The notes: generated from the letters alone by a model not told the origin. DNA of 64,000 bases from Archivesica marissinica (GCA_014843695.1 CM026397.1:41725129-41789128); one strand, 5' to 3'; positions 26,701 to 36,565 are shown, numbered from the stretch's first letter. Made by a program: numbers and translations.

Positions 26701-29700
26701 CATACAGCATAGTAGATAATATAGCATAAATACTGCACAAACATACAGCATAGTAGATAATATAGCATAAATACTGCACACACATACAGCATAGTAGATA
26801 ATATAGCATAAATACTGCACACACATACAGCATAGTAGATAATATAGCATAAATACTGCACACACATACTGCATAGTAGATAATATAGCATAAATACTGC
26901 ACACACATACTGCATAGTAGATAATATAGCATAAATACTGCACACACATACTGCATAGTAGATAATATAGCATAAATACTGCACACACATACTGCATAGT
27001 AGATAATATAGCATAAATACTGCACACACATACTGCATAGTAGATAATATAGCATAAATACTGCACACACATACTGCATAGTAGATAATATAGCATAAAT
27101 ACTGCACACACATACTGCATAGTAGATAATATAGCATAAATACTGCACACACATACTGCATAGTAGATAATATAGCATAAATACTGCACACACATACTGC
27201 ATAGTAGATAATATAGCATAAATACTGCACACACATACTGCATAGTAGATAATATAGCATAAATACTGCACACACATACAGCATAGTAGATAATATAGCA
27301 TAAATACTGCACACACATACAGCATAGTAGATAATATAGCATAAATACTGCACACACATACAGCATAGTAGATAATATAGCATAAATACTGCACAAACAT
27401 ACTGCATAGCAGATAATATAGCATAAATACTGCACAAACATACTGCATAGTAGATAATATAGCATAAATACTGCACAAACATATAGCATAGTAGATAATA
27501 TAGCATAAATACTGTACACACATACTGCATAGTAGATAATATAGCATAAATACTGCACAAACATACAGCATAGTAGATAATATAGCATAAATACTGCACA
27601 AACATACAGCATAGTAGATAATATAGCATAAATACTGCACACACATACAGCATAGTAGAAAATATAGCATAAATACTGCACAAACATACTGCATAGTAGA
27701 TAATATAGCATAAATACTGCACAAACATATAGCATAGTAGATAATATAGCATAAATACTGCACACACATACTGCATAGTAGATAATATAGTATAAATACT
27801 GCACAAACATACAGCATAGTAGATAATATAGCATAAATACTGCACAAACATACAGCATAGTAGATAATATAGCATAAATACTGCACACACATACTGCATA
27901 GTAGATAATATAGCATAAATACTGCACACACATACTGCATAGTAGATAATATAGCATAAATACTGCACACACATACTGCATAGTAGATAATATAGCATAA
28001 ATACTGCACAAACATACTGCATAGTAGATAATATAGCATAAATACTGCACAAACATACTGCATAGTAGATAATATAGCATAAATACTGCACACACATACT
28101 GCATAGTAGATAATATAGCATAAATACTGCACAAACATACTGCATAGTAGATAATATAGCATAAATACTGCACAAACATACTGCATAGTAGATAATATAG
28201 CATAAATACTGCACAAACATACAGCATAGTAGATAATATAGCATAAATACTGCACAAACATACAGCATAGTAGATAATATAGCATAAATACTGCACAAAC
28301 ATACTGCATAGTAGATAATATAGCATAAATACTGCACAAACATACAGCATAGTAGATAATATAGCATAAATACTGCACAAACATACTGCATAGTAGATAA
28401 TATAGCATAAATACTGCACAAACATACTGCATAGTAGATAATATAGCATAAATACTGCACAAACATACTGCATAGTAGATAATATAGCATAAATACTGCA
28501 CAAACATACAGCATAGTAGATAATATAGCATAAATACTGCACAAACATACAGCATAGTAGATAATATAGCATAAATACTGCACAAACATACAACATAGTA
28601 GATAATATAGCATAAATACTGCACAAACATATAGCATAGTAGATAATATAGCATAAATACTGCACAAACATACAGCATAGTAGATAATATAGCATAAATA
28701 CTGCACACACATACAGCATAGTAGATAATATAGCACAAACATACTGCATAGTAGATAATATAGCATAAATACTGCACAAACATACTGCATAGTAGATAAT
28801 ATAGTATAAATACTGCACAAACATACTGCATAGTAGATAATATAGCATAAATACTGCACAAACATACTGCATAGTAGATAATATAGCATAAATACTGCAC
28901 AAACATACTGCATAGTAGATAATATAGTATAAATACTGTACACACATATAGCATAGTAGATAATATAGCATAAATACTGCACAAACATACAACATAGTAG
29001 ATAATATAGCATAAATACTGCACAAACATACAGCATAGTAGATAATATAGCACAAACATACTGCACACACATACTGCACAGTAGATAATATAGCATAAAC
29101 ATACTGCATAGTAGATAATATAGCATAAATACTGTACACACATACAGCATAGTAGATAATATAGCATAAATACTGTACACACATACAGCATAGTAGATAA
29201 TATAGCACACACATACAGCATAGTAGATAATATAGCATAAATACTGCACAAACATACAGCATAGTAGATAATATAGTATAAATACTGCACAAACATACTG
29301 CATAGTAGATAATATAGCATAAATACTGCACAAACATACAGCATAGTAGATAATATAGCATAAATACTGCACACACATACAGCATAGTAGATAATATAGC
29401 ATAGTAGATAATATAGCATAAATACTGCACAAACATACAGCATAGTAGATAATATAGTATACACATACAGCATAGTAGATAATATAGCATAAATACTGCA
29501 CAAACATACAGCATAGTAGATAATATAGTATACACATACAGCATAGTAGATAATATAGCACAAACATACTGCATAGTAGATCATATAGCACAAACATACA
29601 GCATAGTAGATAATATAGCATAAATACTGCACAAACATACAACATAGTAGATAATATAGCATAAATACTGCACAAACATACAGCATAGTAGATAATATAG

Positions 29701-32700
29701 TATACACATACAGCATAGTAGATAATATAGCACAAACATACTGCATAGTAGATCATATAGCACAAACATACAGCATAGTAGATAATATAGCATAAATACT
29801 GCACAAACATACAACATAGTAGATAATATAGCATAAATACTGCACAAACATACAGCATAGTAGATAATATAGTATAAATACTGCACACACATACTGCATA
29901 GTAGATAATATAGTATAAATACTGCACACACATACTGCATAGTAGATAATATAGTATAAATACTGCACACACATACTGCATAGTAGATAATATAGTATAA
30001 ATACTGCACACACATACTGCATAGTAGATAATATAGTATAAATACTGCACACACATACTGCATAGTAGATAATATAGCATAAATACTGCACAAACATACA
30101 GCATAGTAGATAATATAGCATAAATACTGCACACACATACTGCATAGTAGATAATATAGTATAAATACTGCACACACATACTGCATAGTAGATAATATAG
30201 TATAAATACTGCACACACATACTGCATAGTAGATAATATAGCATAAATACTGCACAAACATACAGCATAGTAGATAATATAGCATAAATACTGCACACAC
30301 ATACTGCATAGTAGATAATATAGTATAAATACTGCACACACATACTGCATAGTAGATAATATAGCATAAATACTGCACAAACATACTGCATAGTAGATAA
30401 TATAGCATAAATACTGCACACACATACTGCATAGTAGATAATATAGTATAAATACTGCACACACATACTGCATAGTAGATAATATAGCATAAATACTGCA
30501 CACACATACTGCATAGTAGATAATATAGCATAAATACTGCACACACATACTGCATAGTAGATAATATAGCATAAATACTGCACAAACATACAGCATAGTA
30601 GATAATATAGTATAAATACTGCACACACATACTGAGGTCCTCATAGTAGCCATCTTCCTCTGTTGTGGAGTCCGTGGTCCAGTGGTAAAGTGTCTGATTT
30701 GGATCGAATGGTCCCGGGTTCGATACTCAGGCACCTCATACACATTGCTTAGTACTGTTTAACCGCTTAGGTTGACTAAGCCTGCCCAGGAAAATATTAA
30801 CATACATACGTACAATCATACAGCATAGTACAAGGTAGTAATCAACTGGTATGACACAGTACAACCATTATCAACCCATTCCAATATGGCCTAACTCAGA
30901 GGCAAACACGTTGAGCAACACTCACGGATGTTTCTGGTGTTCCTACCCCTTGGGACTACAGTGACACAAACAGTTACTATATGGTTACCTTCAAATTCTG
31001 TGTGAGCGGGTAGAGAGGGCCACATTTTCTCCATGGCTGGCTGTATTAACTTCTTCTTAGCAACCTTCTCCGCCCGTCCATTCAGGAACAACCCTGAAAA
31101 TAACTTTCCGGTAAATAAAAATTTATAAATAAGAGAGAGTATTATGGTATACAAATGCTTTGGAATTGCTCGTCTGGAATTGCTCGTCTGGAATTGCTCG
31201 TCTGGAATTGCTCATCTGGAATTGCTCGTCTACAATTGCTCGTCTGGAATTGCGTGTCTGGAATTGCTTGTCTGGAATTGCTTGTCTGGAATTGCTTGTC
31301 TGGAATGGCTTGTCAGGAATTGCTCATCTGAAATTGCTCGTCTGGAATTGCTCATCTGGAATTGCTCATCTGGAATTGCTCATTTGGAATTGCTCATCTG
31401 GAAAGTCATGTGGAAGTTATGATAGCATAGTGGTAGCATGTTTGGTTCAGGTGCGAAAGTCCAGAGTTTGCGCCCCACTGGAACCGCTACGATTGTTTCC
31501 TTTGGCAAGGCATTTAAATTCCACACGCCTCCTCTCTCGCCCTCGTGGTGATGGATTCCATTATGATTTCATTCTCATCATTCCATCAGGAATGAGGTCT
31601 TGAGAGTGATTAATTTGTAAGAACTTGTTTCGCAAGCGAGCTAAAAGTTAAAGTCACGTTGATGCTCTATAATAACTGGATGACCGGACTGTACAAATAC
31701 CCCACCACCCAGAGTACTGCTTCCCGGCTAACTGCAATACAGAATAGCATCTAACATCACACATACTGGAACCGGTAAACACAGAACTAGAGTAAAACAT
31801 ACCCATAATATACATCTTGAGAAGTAGTCGTTTCTTGCGTGGTGGTATCAGAATGAAATCATAATCACGCTGAGCCAGACGCTGGCTGAACATCGGTACC
31901 ATCGTCATGAAGTCAGCTGCTGTCTTGCGTATAGACTTCTTAACACTCTCTATATAAAAAAATACAATTTTATACATTTTTTATTGCAGACAATTGTCTA
32001 AAGTTTAAACTTTATTTATTTACTTATTTACAACTTATATTAATCCGTGGTGCGGATGAAAGCCTAAATGTGGTCATTTGTGTGGGAGGAAACCGGAGTA
32101 CCCGGAGAAAACTCACCTGTCCGATCTTGCGACCATCGTACCATGTTACATACTTCCCGGTCTGAGGATCGAAACTGGGTTACATTGGTGAAAAGCGAGC
32201 ACACTAACTACTGCGCTAATCGGACAGACAATTTTATATATTTTCTATATGCAGAATAAGGACCGCTGCCATACACAGAGCCATTGCCTCCAAACAACAA
32301 TACATAGTAGTTATATACAGTGAAACTTGCTCGACCACGTCTATTAAGAGACCACTTTTTCATTTCCAGTTTGCGTTGTTATAAAAATAAAATAGCCGAC
32401 ATTAAGATACCATTCCTGCTTAGAGACCGTTTTTTACTTCTCCCTTTGGTGGTCTGTTAATACAAGTGTCACTGTATATGACTCAAGCAAAATGTGAAAC
32501 TCCCAAACCTGTGCTATCTGAGAATCACTGGAGCTAAAATATTCAAGCTGTAGAGTAAACACAGTGCATGAAATCACAAAACAAGTGAAGATGTCTAAAA
32601 ACTAAACAATTTTCGCCAAAATTCAAGTTCAAAGTTACTATTAAGGGTGACTCATTTGTGGACAGGGAACAACTCAAGATACAGTATGCCACATATCAAA

Positions 32701-35700
32701 GCATTTAATTTGTTGGCTTCCAATATCTATTGTACATGTATATTCATTATACTTGTTGACAGCAGTGCCGTCACCAGAATACTAACTGCTTTCCATAAAA
32801 GACAAAATCCATCATGCAGCAGTGACATATTAAAGAATCACTAATATAGTTCAACTATACCAACTCTGTGACTTAGTGGTTACGGTATCTACCTACGGAA
32901 TGGGAGGTCGAAGATTCGAACCTTGTCAGGGGTTCATTCTGATATGGCGGTTGGTGAGCTGCCTGCTAGACTAGTGCAGTGCTAGTTATATAATGGTTAC
33001 CGATTGCCTATCAACCTGGCTCTTGGCCTACAAGGATAGGATTCGGGAAGTACTGATGTCCATAAGAGGTGTTTCATAAGTCAGAAATGACCAGCCCTTT
33101 CAATTGGGGTGAGTCGGAAATGACTGGCCCTTTCAATAGAGGTGACACTATAATAAACAAACACTTTAATTTTATACCTGAAAACAATGACTTGGGACAA
33201 ATGAAGGAGTGTGTTTCGACCAGGTCATCAAGTACTTGCCACAGTACCATGTGCAATGCATCACCAATGTATTCAGCCTCACGACAATACGCGTTGATGA
33301 TGTGGATATGTCGAGCGAGGTCGTGTACCGGAGCAAACACGGCCGGTACTCGCTGAATCTTCTCTGAAATACATTTACCTATATTGATAAACACTAAACC
33401 AATTATTATTTGTCCAGATTAAATATAAATATTTATTACGCTTCCATGCAGTTTCCAGTACATTTGTATATTGATTGAATAATGGTGCAGTAACTCTATT
33501 GCGATATCGGGCTAGGCAGGGTATATAACCCTTAAATTACATACCGATATTGGGCTAGACAGGGTATATAACCCTTAAATTACACACCGATATCGGGCTA
33601 GACAGGGTATATAACCCTTAAATTACACACCGATATCGGGCTAGGCAGGGTATATAACTCTTAAAATACATACCGATATCGGGCTAGGCAGGGTATATAA
33701 CTCTTAAAATACATACCGATATCGGGCTAGGCAGGGTATATAACACTTAAATTACATACCGATATCGGGCTAGGCAGGGTATATAACCCTTAAATTACAT
33801 ACCGATATCGGGCTAGGCAGGGTATATAACCCTTAAATTACATACCGATATCGGGCTAGACAGGGTATATAACCCTTAAATTACATACCTTTCGCGTGCC
33901 TCACAATTCTTAAATTAAACCAGGAGTTGCGCTGGTTGGACGATGCGCTGTATTTGTACAAGTAATCGAAATAAACATGGAGGTCATTTTTATATGCAGG
34001 AGGTTATTTTTCAATTTAAATATGTGGAATTTCTTAACACACAGTAAGACTAACAGCCAAAATGAAATTCTATTCGCTCGCCCACATGGTTCGCCGGAGG
34101 CGAGGGTAAATAAGCTCAATCATCATCAAAATCTATTGGTCATTCCAAATCTGCACATGCTGGTGTTACGGTAAAAATAATCCATTCGGGAAATTACTCA
34201 ATTGAGGAGGTGGACTGGGTAAGAACAAAGTTGATGAAAATCCCGAAACAGAAACAGTTACTGAAAACATTGTGCTTAAGATGAAAACCGTGGCATAAAA
34301 TTGATATTTGGTTTGTTGACAGGGTAATATGAGTTTATAATGCCAGCGGCTCTGGGGATATCACCCCCTGGTCGGCACTATAAACTCATATACCATCTCA
34401 GCAAACCAAATAATATATAATCAAACTTAACTAGACCTTCAAATAAGGAAGTAGCTAATTGTATACAACTAACAAGGGAGAAGTTGGTAGACTCAGCTAA
34501 ATGTTCTCTGGGTCCTATATGAACACACAAAGCACTTCTCCATAGCTCAGAATGAGGTGAAGCGAGACATCTAAGGAAGACAATTTCTGTGTGTGTGTTC
34601 TACGTTTATTTATCGTCGCTAACGGTTGCCCATATGAGCGACGCCTCTTGAAGAGATTAGTCATTTTAGATTTTTGGAAGATAGTGCAATGATACTGACG
34701 AGACCCATTCCAGAGTCTCCTCTGGTTCTTTTATGTGCAAGGTGTAAAGCACCGACACGAGACCTCGGTTTAAAGTCCCATCTGAAAGATTGTTAATTTT
34801 ATTAGGGTCAGACGGGGGGATCGAACCTGCGATCCCTGGATTACCAGCCCAGCGTGTTACCACTGGACTACTCTACCTAACTCATCAGGTTGTATCAAAG
34901 CACACAAAGAACAGTCAATATCCACTATTAGAAACAGTTACCGGTACTGTTCTATTTAAATGCATTTACTGCTATAAATAGGTTGGCATATGGGTAAGCC
35001 ATGGTTTATATTTTACATACATGAATGTCTACATGAACAACTCACCATGTGCAATCTTGGCCTTTATAATAGCAGTCATAAACTTCTTTGTTTCTGATGT
35101 CAGTTGCCCTGAACCTGATGTTGCGATGTTAGGCCACACAGACCTCTTGTAGCAGCATTTACCGGAGTGACAGAGGGTGCGAGACACAAGGTAGACAAGT
35201 AACACAACCAGGGTGAGCAGCCACACTGATTGTACAAACACCAGAAAGTAGTACATATAATCAGCAGTGTACCAGGCAGAGGGGTTAGTGGCTGTCGTAT
35301 AGTTGCTGAGGATTGCACCGATGAAGCAGCTGATCATGTTGCATAACAGGCTGAATATCAGGAATACATTGCAGCTTGTCAGCCTGTACGGACGGACAAA
35401 CACTGCCGCAGTAACCAGCAGCAGCAAGAAGATGGATGCGAGCAGTGACTGTGTCTTGATGTAGTTGAAAGCTGCCGCGTATATGATCAGGAGAATCAGC
35501 TTGATTATCTGCATCACCGCTCTGTAGTAGCGCCCTCTATACTTGAACGAAGAAAATATCCACATCGAATCAAACAGCCATGCCCTGTTTAGATGAAGCT
35601 TATACTCAGTTTCTTTCATCAAGATAAATGATAAGTGTCCCTCAGAGGTCCCAGTCATTCCTTCCTGACGAGTCTTCCAGATTAGAAATGCGGGATAAAC

Positions 35701-36423
35701 CACAAATATGGCAAAGATGTATATGAGAGCCGGGCCACAAAATATCCAGTAGTCCATGCTAAAGCACTCGTATTGGTTCCTTGTGTAGATTTTGCTGTAC
35801 TCTGCCTCGCATTCATACGCTCTGAAGAGGGCAGTTCCAAGCGGAAGAGAGAACACGTGGATGATCACCATACATACCAACTGAACCCATGACATGAACC
35901 GCCTTGCACGCTGCTGAGGGTAGGAATAACGTACCATACCAGCATGCAACAGTCCGTAAACCAAAGCAAGAACTACCACCACTCCGAACCATGCATATAT
36001 AATGTATTCATACGATATGCCCACTTCACTACTAGCGAGATACGAGTCCTGTAAACTCCTATAGATGCTGGAATTGGTAAACTTCATTATCTCCCATACA
36101 TCGATATTGAAGACAAATACATAGTAAGTGTTTCTCAACCATCTCTCCGGGTACACCCACCGCAGTGACATGGACTGAATCAACGCAAAGATCTGCAGAA
36201 AATCAACAATCAATAAGACAACGTCCATCCACACGAGGTTCACACTTCGCTTCTCCTTCTCATCGATGATATTAAACACTTCGTCTTCATCGTCAAACTC
36301 GGGAATTTCTTCCTCGTCATCTTGTCGGACACGTCTGGCTAGAGGCTTCTGTCTGTATGTAGGAGTACCCAGCCAGTCAGTTGTGAGCAGAGGATACACC
36401 TCCCCTTTCTTACTGTAACCCAT
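14702..36423 (-). CDS. Multi-pass membrane protein with long disordered tail, 892 aa, ten coding exons (whole span)
   Basis: I assembled ten coding exons joined by GT-AG introns with consistent phase; total 2,679 nt. Residues 1-60 are cytosol-like and acidic (DDEEE, EFDDEDE). About eight hydrophobic segments follow near residues 66-84, 141-160, 178-199, 226-249, 303-320, 327-343, 352-373 and 389-413, then a Cys pair (GKCCYK). Residues 460-605 look folded and soluble (HDLARHIHIINAYCREAEY, RDYDFILIPPRKKR). Residues 606-892 are low complexity: acidic, then a run of serines, SPRR/PPRP motifs and a Lys-rich end. Exons 2, 3 and 4 are all symmetric phase 1-1. I do not recognise the family; the RPYR motif before the last membrane pair is loosely like invertebrate and protist multi-pass proteins with a TRP-like C-terminal bundle, which is only an impression. 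HYI is its head-to-head neighbour. Confidence 0.88.
14862..15245. repeat. 43-bp minisatellite in the last intron of the minus-strand gene
   Basis: About nine copies of a 43-bp unit (CTGTCTCTTTGTGATTGTTA, GATGAATGTTCACTTACTGG, CTG), with T/C variation giving CTATTTG forms. It begins about 65 bp from the exon 10 acceptor. Confidence 0.95.
15285..15660. other. Intronic non-coding stretch with repeat remnants
   Basis: CGTTAGAACTCGCCTTT (15320-15336) recurs near 57630, followed in both places by CTATC and, further on, GAGAAAGTT, so this is a shared dispersed fragment. 15470-15650 has tRNA-like box motifs but no clean structure. Confidence 0.4.
15698..15937. mobile_element. piggyBac-type MITE (TTAA ends), copy 1
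   Basis: Begins TTAACCCATTCAACACC and ends GGTGTTGAAAGGGTTAA: imperfect terminal inverted repeats inside TTAA, the target site piggyBac elements use. 240 bp, no coding capacity. Contains a small hairpin GAGCCGGCTCGTGACGAGCC. A second copy is at 55634-56019. Confidence 0.8.
15982..16167 (-). CDS. Minus-strand gene, coding exon 9 (residues 800-861)
   Basis: Acceptor TATTGTAG|AACGA and donor GGATG|GTAAA, phase 1 to 1, 186 nt. Encodes a tail with two similar motifs, NPGYVPDQEDEE and NLGYIPDDEQD, about 20 residues apart, which suggests a duplicated short linear motif. Confidence 0.87.
16541..16689. mobile_element. MITE family 1, copy with internal deletion
   Basis: Left end TAGTCAAACCTTACTTAAGC, right end ACAGGTTTGACTGTATA; the terminal inverted repeats are visible. 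Lies in intron 8 of the minus-strand gene. Confidence 0.78.
16806..16971. mobile_element. MITE family 1, right end truncated
   Basis: Left end TACAGTCAAACCTGTCTTAA is intact; the homology stops at GACCACTAAC, before the right inverted repeat. Ends of CAGT inside TA fit a Tc1/mariner-type MITE (inference). Confidence 0.75.
17060..17304 (+). mobile_element. SINE family A, near full length
   Basis: Plus orientation: head GCTGTCCGATTAGCGCAGTG, B box GGGTTTGATCC, body and an AAATAAATAAAGTTTA tail. Antisense within intron 8 of the minus-strand gene. Confidence 0.88.
17407..17671 (-). CDS. Minus-strand gene, coding exon 8 (residues 712-799)
   Basis: Acceptor TTTACAG|ACAAGC and donor CCTACAG|GTATG, phase 0 to 1, 265 nt. 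Begins with a run of about twelve serines, then RRQSASPSLFGSK, VVSPRRILSPPRPS and SARSLSP: disordered, with many Ser-Pro and basic-Ser sites that could be phosphorylated (inference). Confidence 0.88.
17775..18010. repeat. 27-bp minisatellite, type 1
   Basis: About eight to nine copies of GGTTTGGTGAAGGCAAGTTG plus GTTTTCT; the first copies have GGTGAAGG, later ones GGTTTAGG. Confidence 0.93.
18011..18236. repeat. 27-bp minisatellite, type 2
   Basis: About eight copies of AGGTTTGCTGTAAACATGTT plus GGTTTTA, the same length and phase as the adjoining type 1 array. A transitional unit at 18003-18035 links them. Confidence 0.93.
18270..18651. repeat. 46-bp minisatellite
   Basis: Eight nearly identical copies of a 46-bp unit (ATATGTAGCAATGCTATACT, ATACATTCTTCCATTATAAC, AATAAT). 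The homogeneity suggests recent expansion. Confidence 0.95.
18766..19012 (+). mobile_element. SINE family A, near full length
   Basis: Head GGCTGTCCGATTAGCGCAGT, body and tail as in the other copies; a few substitutions in the B-box region (GCGTTTGATCAC). Confidence 0.87.
19070..19727. repeat. 36-bp minisatellite
   Basis: About 18 copies of CTTGTTACGTCACGCATGCT plus CACTATGCACATTATG. The C/T variation is mostly at CpG positions, as expected from methylated-cytosine decay. The right flank (TTGTTGATGAACAATTTGCA, then TATACAACGGT) matches a single-copy relative at 47518-47605. Confidence 0.95.
19907..20048 (-). CDS. Minus-strand gene, coding exon 7 (residues 664-711)
   Basis: Acceptor ATTTCAG|CCCTG and donor TCGAAG|GTATG, phase 2 to 0, 142 nt. 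Encodes PVVDEPGQDTDEDEDFIPPP, then FPKRNVKFGHRISSGMAS: acidic, then proline-rich, then basic. Confidence 0.87.
20175..20497. repeat. 43-bp minisatellite
   Basis: About seven copies of a 43-bp unit (CTGTATACATATAGTACTAC, AGTGTAGCAAGGAATCTAAC, AGG). It passes directly into the 19-bp array on its right. Confidence 0.94.
20498..22817. repeat. 19-bp minisatellite
   Basis: About 110 copies of CTGTACAACATCTAACAGG with CTGTCC and ATCCAAC variants and a recurring TCTAACAAACATCCAACAGG block that gives higher-order units. Occupies intron 6 of the minus-strand gene. Confidence 0.95.
22820..23155. repeat. 66-bp minisatellite
   Basis: About five copies of a 66-bp unit (GGTTATTAGAGGTGAGCAAT, GTTGGTCGTGTTCATTGCTT, GGATGGGTGACTGCAGATTG). 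Since 66 is a multiple of three it makes a false 99-codon ORF. It ends about 40 bp from the exon 6 donor. Confidence 0.93.
23151..23188 (-). pseudogene. Partial duplicate of exon 6 of the minus-strand gene
   Basis: ACTTCAGGTAGGTTTCTGAG and the following CATACCCTGTACATT match exon sequence at 23218-23254 with one or two differences, at a 67-bp offset. The copy lies in the intron just past the real donor and lacks both splice sites. Confidence 0.85.
23197..23261 (-). CDS. Minus-strand gene, coding exon 6 (residues 643-663)
   Basis: Acceptor TTTCCAG|GAGGAAG and donor GAGAT|GTAAGT, phase 0 to 2, 65 nt. Encodes EEDNVQGMLRNLPEVGIVDI, then E and a split codon. About 37 bp of the exon is repeated 67 bp away in the next intron (23151-23188). 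Confidence 0.86.
23270..23829. other. Intron 5 of the minus-strand gene, unique part
   Basis: AT-rich, with an A-rich tract around 23710-23720. No array or element recognised. Confidence 0.5.
23830..24077 (-). mobile_element. SINE family A, near full length
   Basis: Minus orientation, head at the right edge (GCTGTCCGATTAGCGCAGTG), B box GGGTTCGATCC. Its head continues into the 28-bp array at 24077-24330. Confidence 0.9.
24077..24330. repeat. 28-bp minisatellite made from a SINE head
   Basis: About nine copies of CAGCTAACCACTGCACTAAT plus CGGACAGC. On the minus strand this is the SINE family A start with its A box (GCTGTCCGATTAGTGCAGTG). It joins the SINE at 23830-24077 without a break. Confidence 0.93.
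24395..24504 (-). CDS. Minus-strand gene, coding exon 5 (residues 606-642)
   Basis: Acceptor TTTGACAG|AGGAAG and donor ACCGAG|GTAAT, phase 1 to 0, 110 nt. Encodes an acidic peptide, EEDGYYEDLYPQPVGDNYSD, then DLLNVIVDDSTDAESTE. The upstream array touches this acceptor, and a 29-bp copy of this exon edge sits at 30635-30663. Confidence 0.88.
24511..30634. repeat. 41-bp minisatellite, about 6.1 kb, in intron 4 of the minus-strand gene
   Basis: About 150 copies of a 41-bp unit (GCATAAATACTGCACAAACA, TACTGCATAGTAGATAATAT, A) with internally deleted units. In the gene's orientation the unit contains TATGTTTGTGCAG, a 3'-splice-site-like string. No stops occur in the three minus-strand frames, producing ORFs up to about 2,085 codons, one of which runs in frame into exon 5. 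Confidence 0.97.
30635..30663 (-). pseudogene. 29-bp copy of the exon 5 edge at the far end of the array
   Basis: Identical over 29 bp to 24480-24508: the first 25 bp of exon 5 plus the ACAG of its acceptor. The two copies bracket the 6.1-kb array in direct orientation. Confidence 0.92.
30665..30740 (+). mobile_element. tRNA-like repeat head
   Basis: GTCCGTGGTCCAGTGGTAAA resembles an A box and GGTCCCGGGTTCGATACTC a B box with tRNA spacing. No complete cloverleaf, so a SINE head or tRNA relic rather than a working tRNA gene. Confidence 0.45.
30989..31093 (-). CDS. Minus-strand gene, coding exon 4 (residues 571-605)
   Basis: Acceptor ATTTTCAG|GGTTG and donor TTTGAAG|GTAAC, phase 1 to 1, 105 nt. 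Encodes a basic stretch, GRAEKVAKKKLIQPAMEKMW, then PSLPAHTEFE. The intron that follows holds the 6.1-kb 41-bp array. Confidence 0.88.
31165..31405. repeat. 15-bp minisatellite
   Basis: About 16 copies of GGAATTGCTCGTCTG with T/C and A/G variants. Located about 70 bp from the exon 4 acceptor of the minus-strand gene. Confidence 0.94.
31413..31650 (+). mobile_element. SINE family C, near full length
   Basis: Head GATAGCATAGTGGTAGCATG, B-box-like AGAGTTTGCGCCC, then TTTGGCAAGGCATTTAAATT, ATCAGGAATGAGGTCTTGAG and a tail GTTTCGCAAGCGAGCTAAAA. Relatives at 41861-42097, 55378-55596 and 59510-59690. Confidence 0.82.
31803..31949 (-). CDS. Minus-strand gene, coding exon 3 (residues 522-570)
   Basis: Acceptor TATATAG|AGAGT and donor ATGG|GTATG, phase 1 to 1, 147 nt. 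Encodes ESVKKSIRKTAADFMTMVPM, then QRDYDFILIPPRKKRLLLK. Confidence 0.9.
32004..32227 (-). mobile_element. SINE family A, diverged copy
   Basis: Minus orientation; head GTCCGATTAGCGCAGTAGTT, body and AT-rich tail recognisable, with more substitutions than other copies. Confidence 0.85.
32314..32478. mobile_element. MITE family 2 (TATACAGTGAAACTTG ends)
   Basis: Left end TATACAGTGAAACTTG and right end CAAGTGTCACTGTATA are imperfect inverted repeats flanked by TA. About 165 bp, no coding capacity; mariner-type by its ends (inference). Confidence 0.75.
32865..33060 (+). mobile_element. SINE family D, tRNA-like head
   Basis: GTGACTTAGTGGTTACGGTA (A-box-like) and GAAGATTCGAACC (B-box-like) lead into a body ending AGGATTCGGGAAGTACTG. 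The same end occurs reversed at 57205-57330. Confidence 0.65.
33178..33363 (-). CDS. Minus-strand gene, coding exon 2 (residues 460-521)
   Basis: Acceptor ATTTCAG|AGAAG and donor TTCAG|GTATA, phase 1 to 1, 186 nt. Encodes EKIQRVPAVFAPVHDLARHI and on to VLDDLVETHSFICPKS. Histidine-rich helical composition; looks like part of a soluble domain. Confidence 0.9.
33500..33888. repeat. 43-bp minisatellite
   Basis: Nine copies of a 43-bp unit (TACCGATATCGGGCTAGGCA, GGGTATATAACCCTTAAATT, ACA). Each unit holds a near-palindrome GGGTATATAACCC. In intron 1 of the minus-strand gene. Confidence 0.95.
34304..34414. repeat. Imperfect inverted repeat (foldback)
   Basis: TATTTGGTTTGTTGACAGGG and ATATGAGTTTATAATGCC on the left face GGCACTATAAACTCATATAC and TCAGCAAACCAAATA on the right, around a loop of about 30 bases. 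Arms of about 40 bp; a foldback or MITE-like element inside intron 1. Confidence 0.75.
34591..34872 (-). mobile_element. SINE family B, near full length
   Basis: Same organisation as 5794-6076: tail first on the plus strand, head with CTGGGCTGGTAATCCAG on the minus strand. Confidence 0.87.
35046..36423 (-). CDS. Minus-strand gene, coding exon 1 (residues 1-459)
   Basis: Starts at ATG 36423-36421 in a good context (AAACATGG). The protein starts MGYSKKGEVYPLL. It carries the acidic N-terminus and all predicted membrane segments. Donor CATG|GTGAG, phase 1. At 1,378 nt it is far longer than the other exons. Confidence 0.93.
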
Positions 36424-36443
36424 GTTTACTTTGTCTTCTAGTT

Positions 36444-36457
36444 TTAAGTCATGTCAT
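36444..36457 (-). promoter_or_regulatory. Two overlapping tiny uORFs in the 5' leader
   Basis: The leader between a CTTACAG acceptor (36463-36465) and the start codon contains ATGACATGA and, overlapping it, ATGACTTAA. Both encode only two residues and could lower translation of the main ORF (inference). The acceptor implies an upstream non-coding exon that I could not place. Confidence 0.45.
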
Positions 36458-36497
36458 TCACTCTGTAAGAGAAACATCAATATGCTTAATATAAACT

Positions 36498-36565
36498 TAA
36501 AGGCAAAGAACAAACAAATTATGTAGGCAAAGAACAAACAAATTATGTAGGCAAAGAACAGTCAA
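36498..36565. repeat. 24-bp short tandem repeat
   Basis: Nearly three copies of AGGCAAAGAACAAACAAATT plus ATGT, in the intron upstream of the first coding exon of the minus-strand gene. Confidence 0.85.

Noticed and set aside
24486..30743. ORF of 2,085 codons on the minus strand and its overlapping long partners
   Set aside because: It is the 41-bp array read in frames lacking stops; the 41-residue period equals three units. No start context or non-repeat domain.
33500..33888. Repeated TATATAA as a row of promoters
   Set aside because: The motif is part of a 43-bp array inside an intron; nothing else suggests transcription starts.
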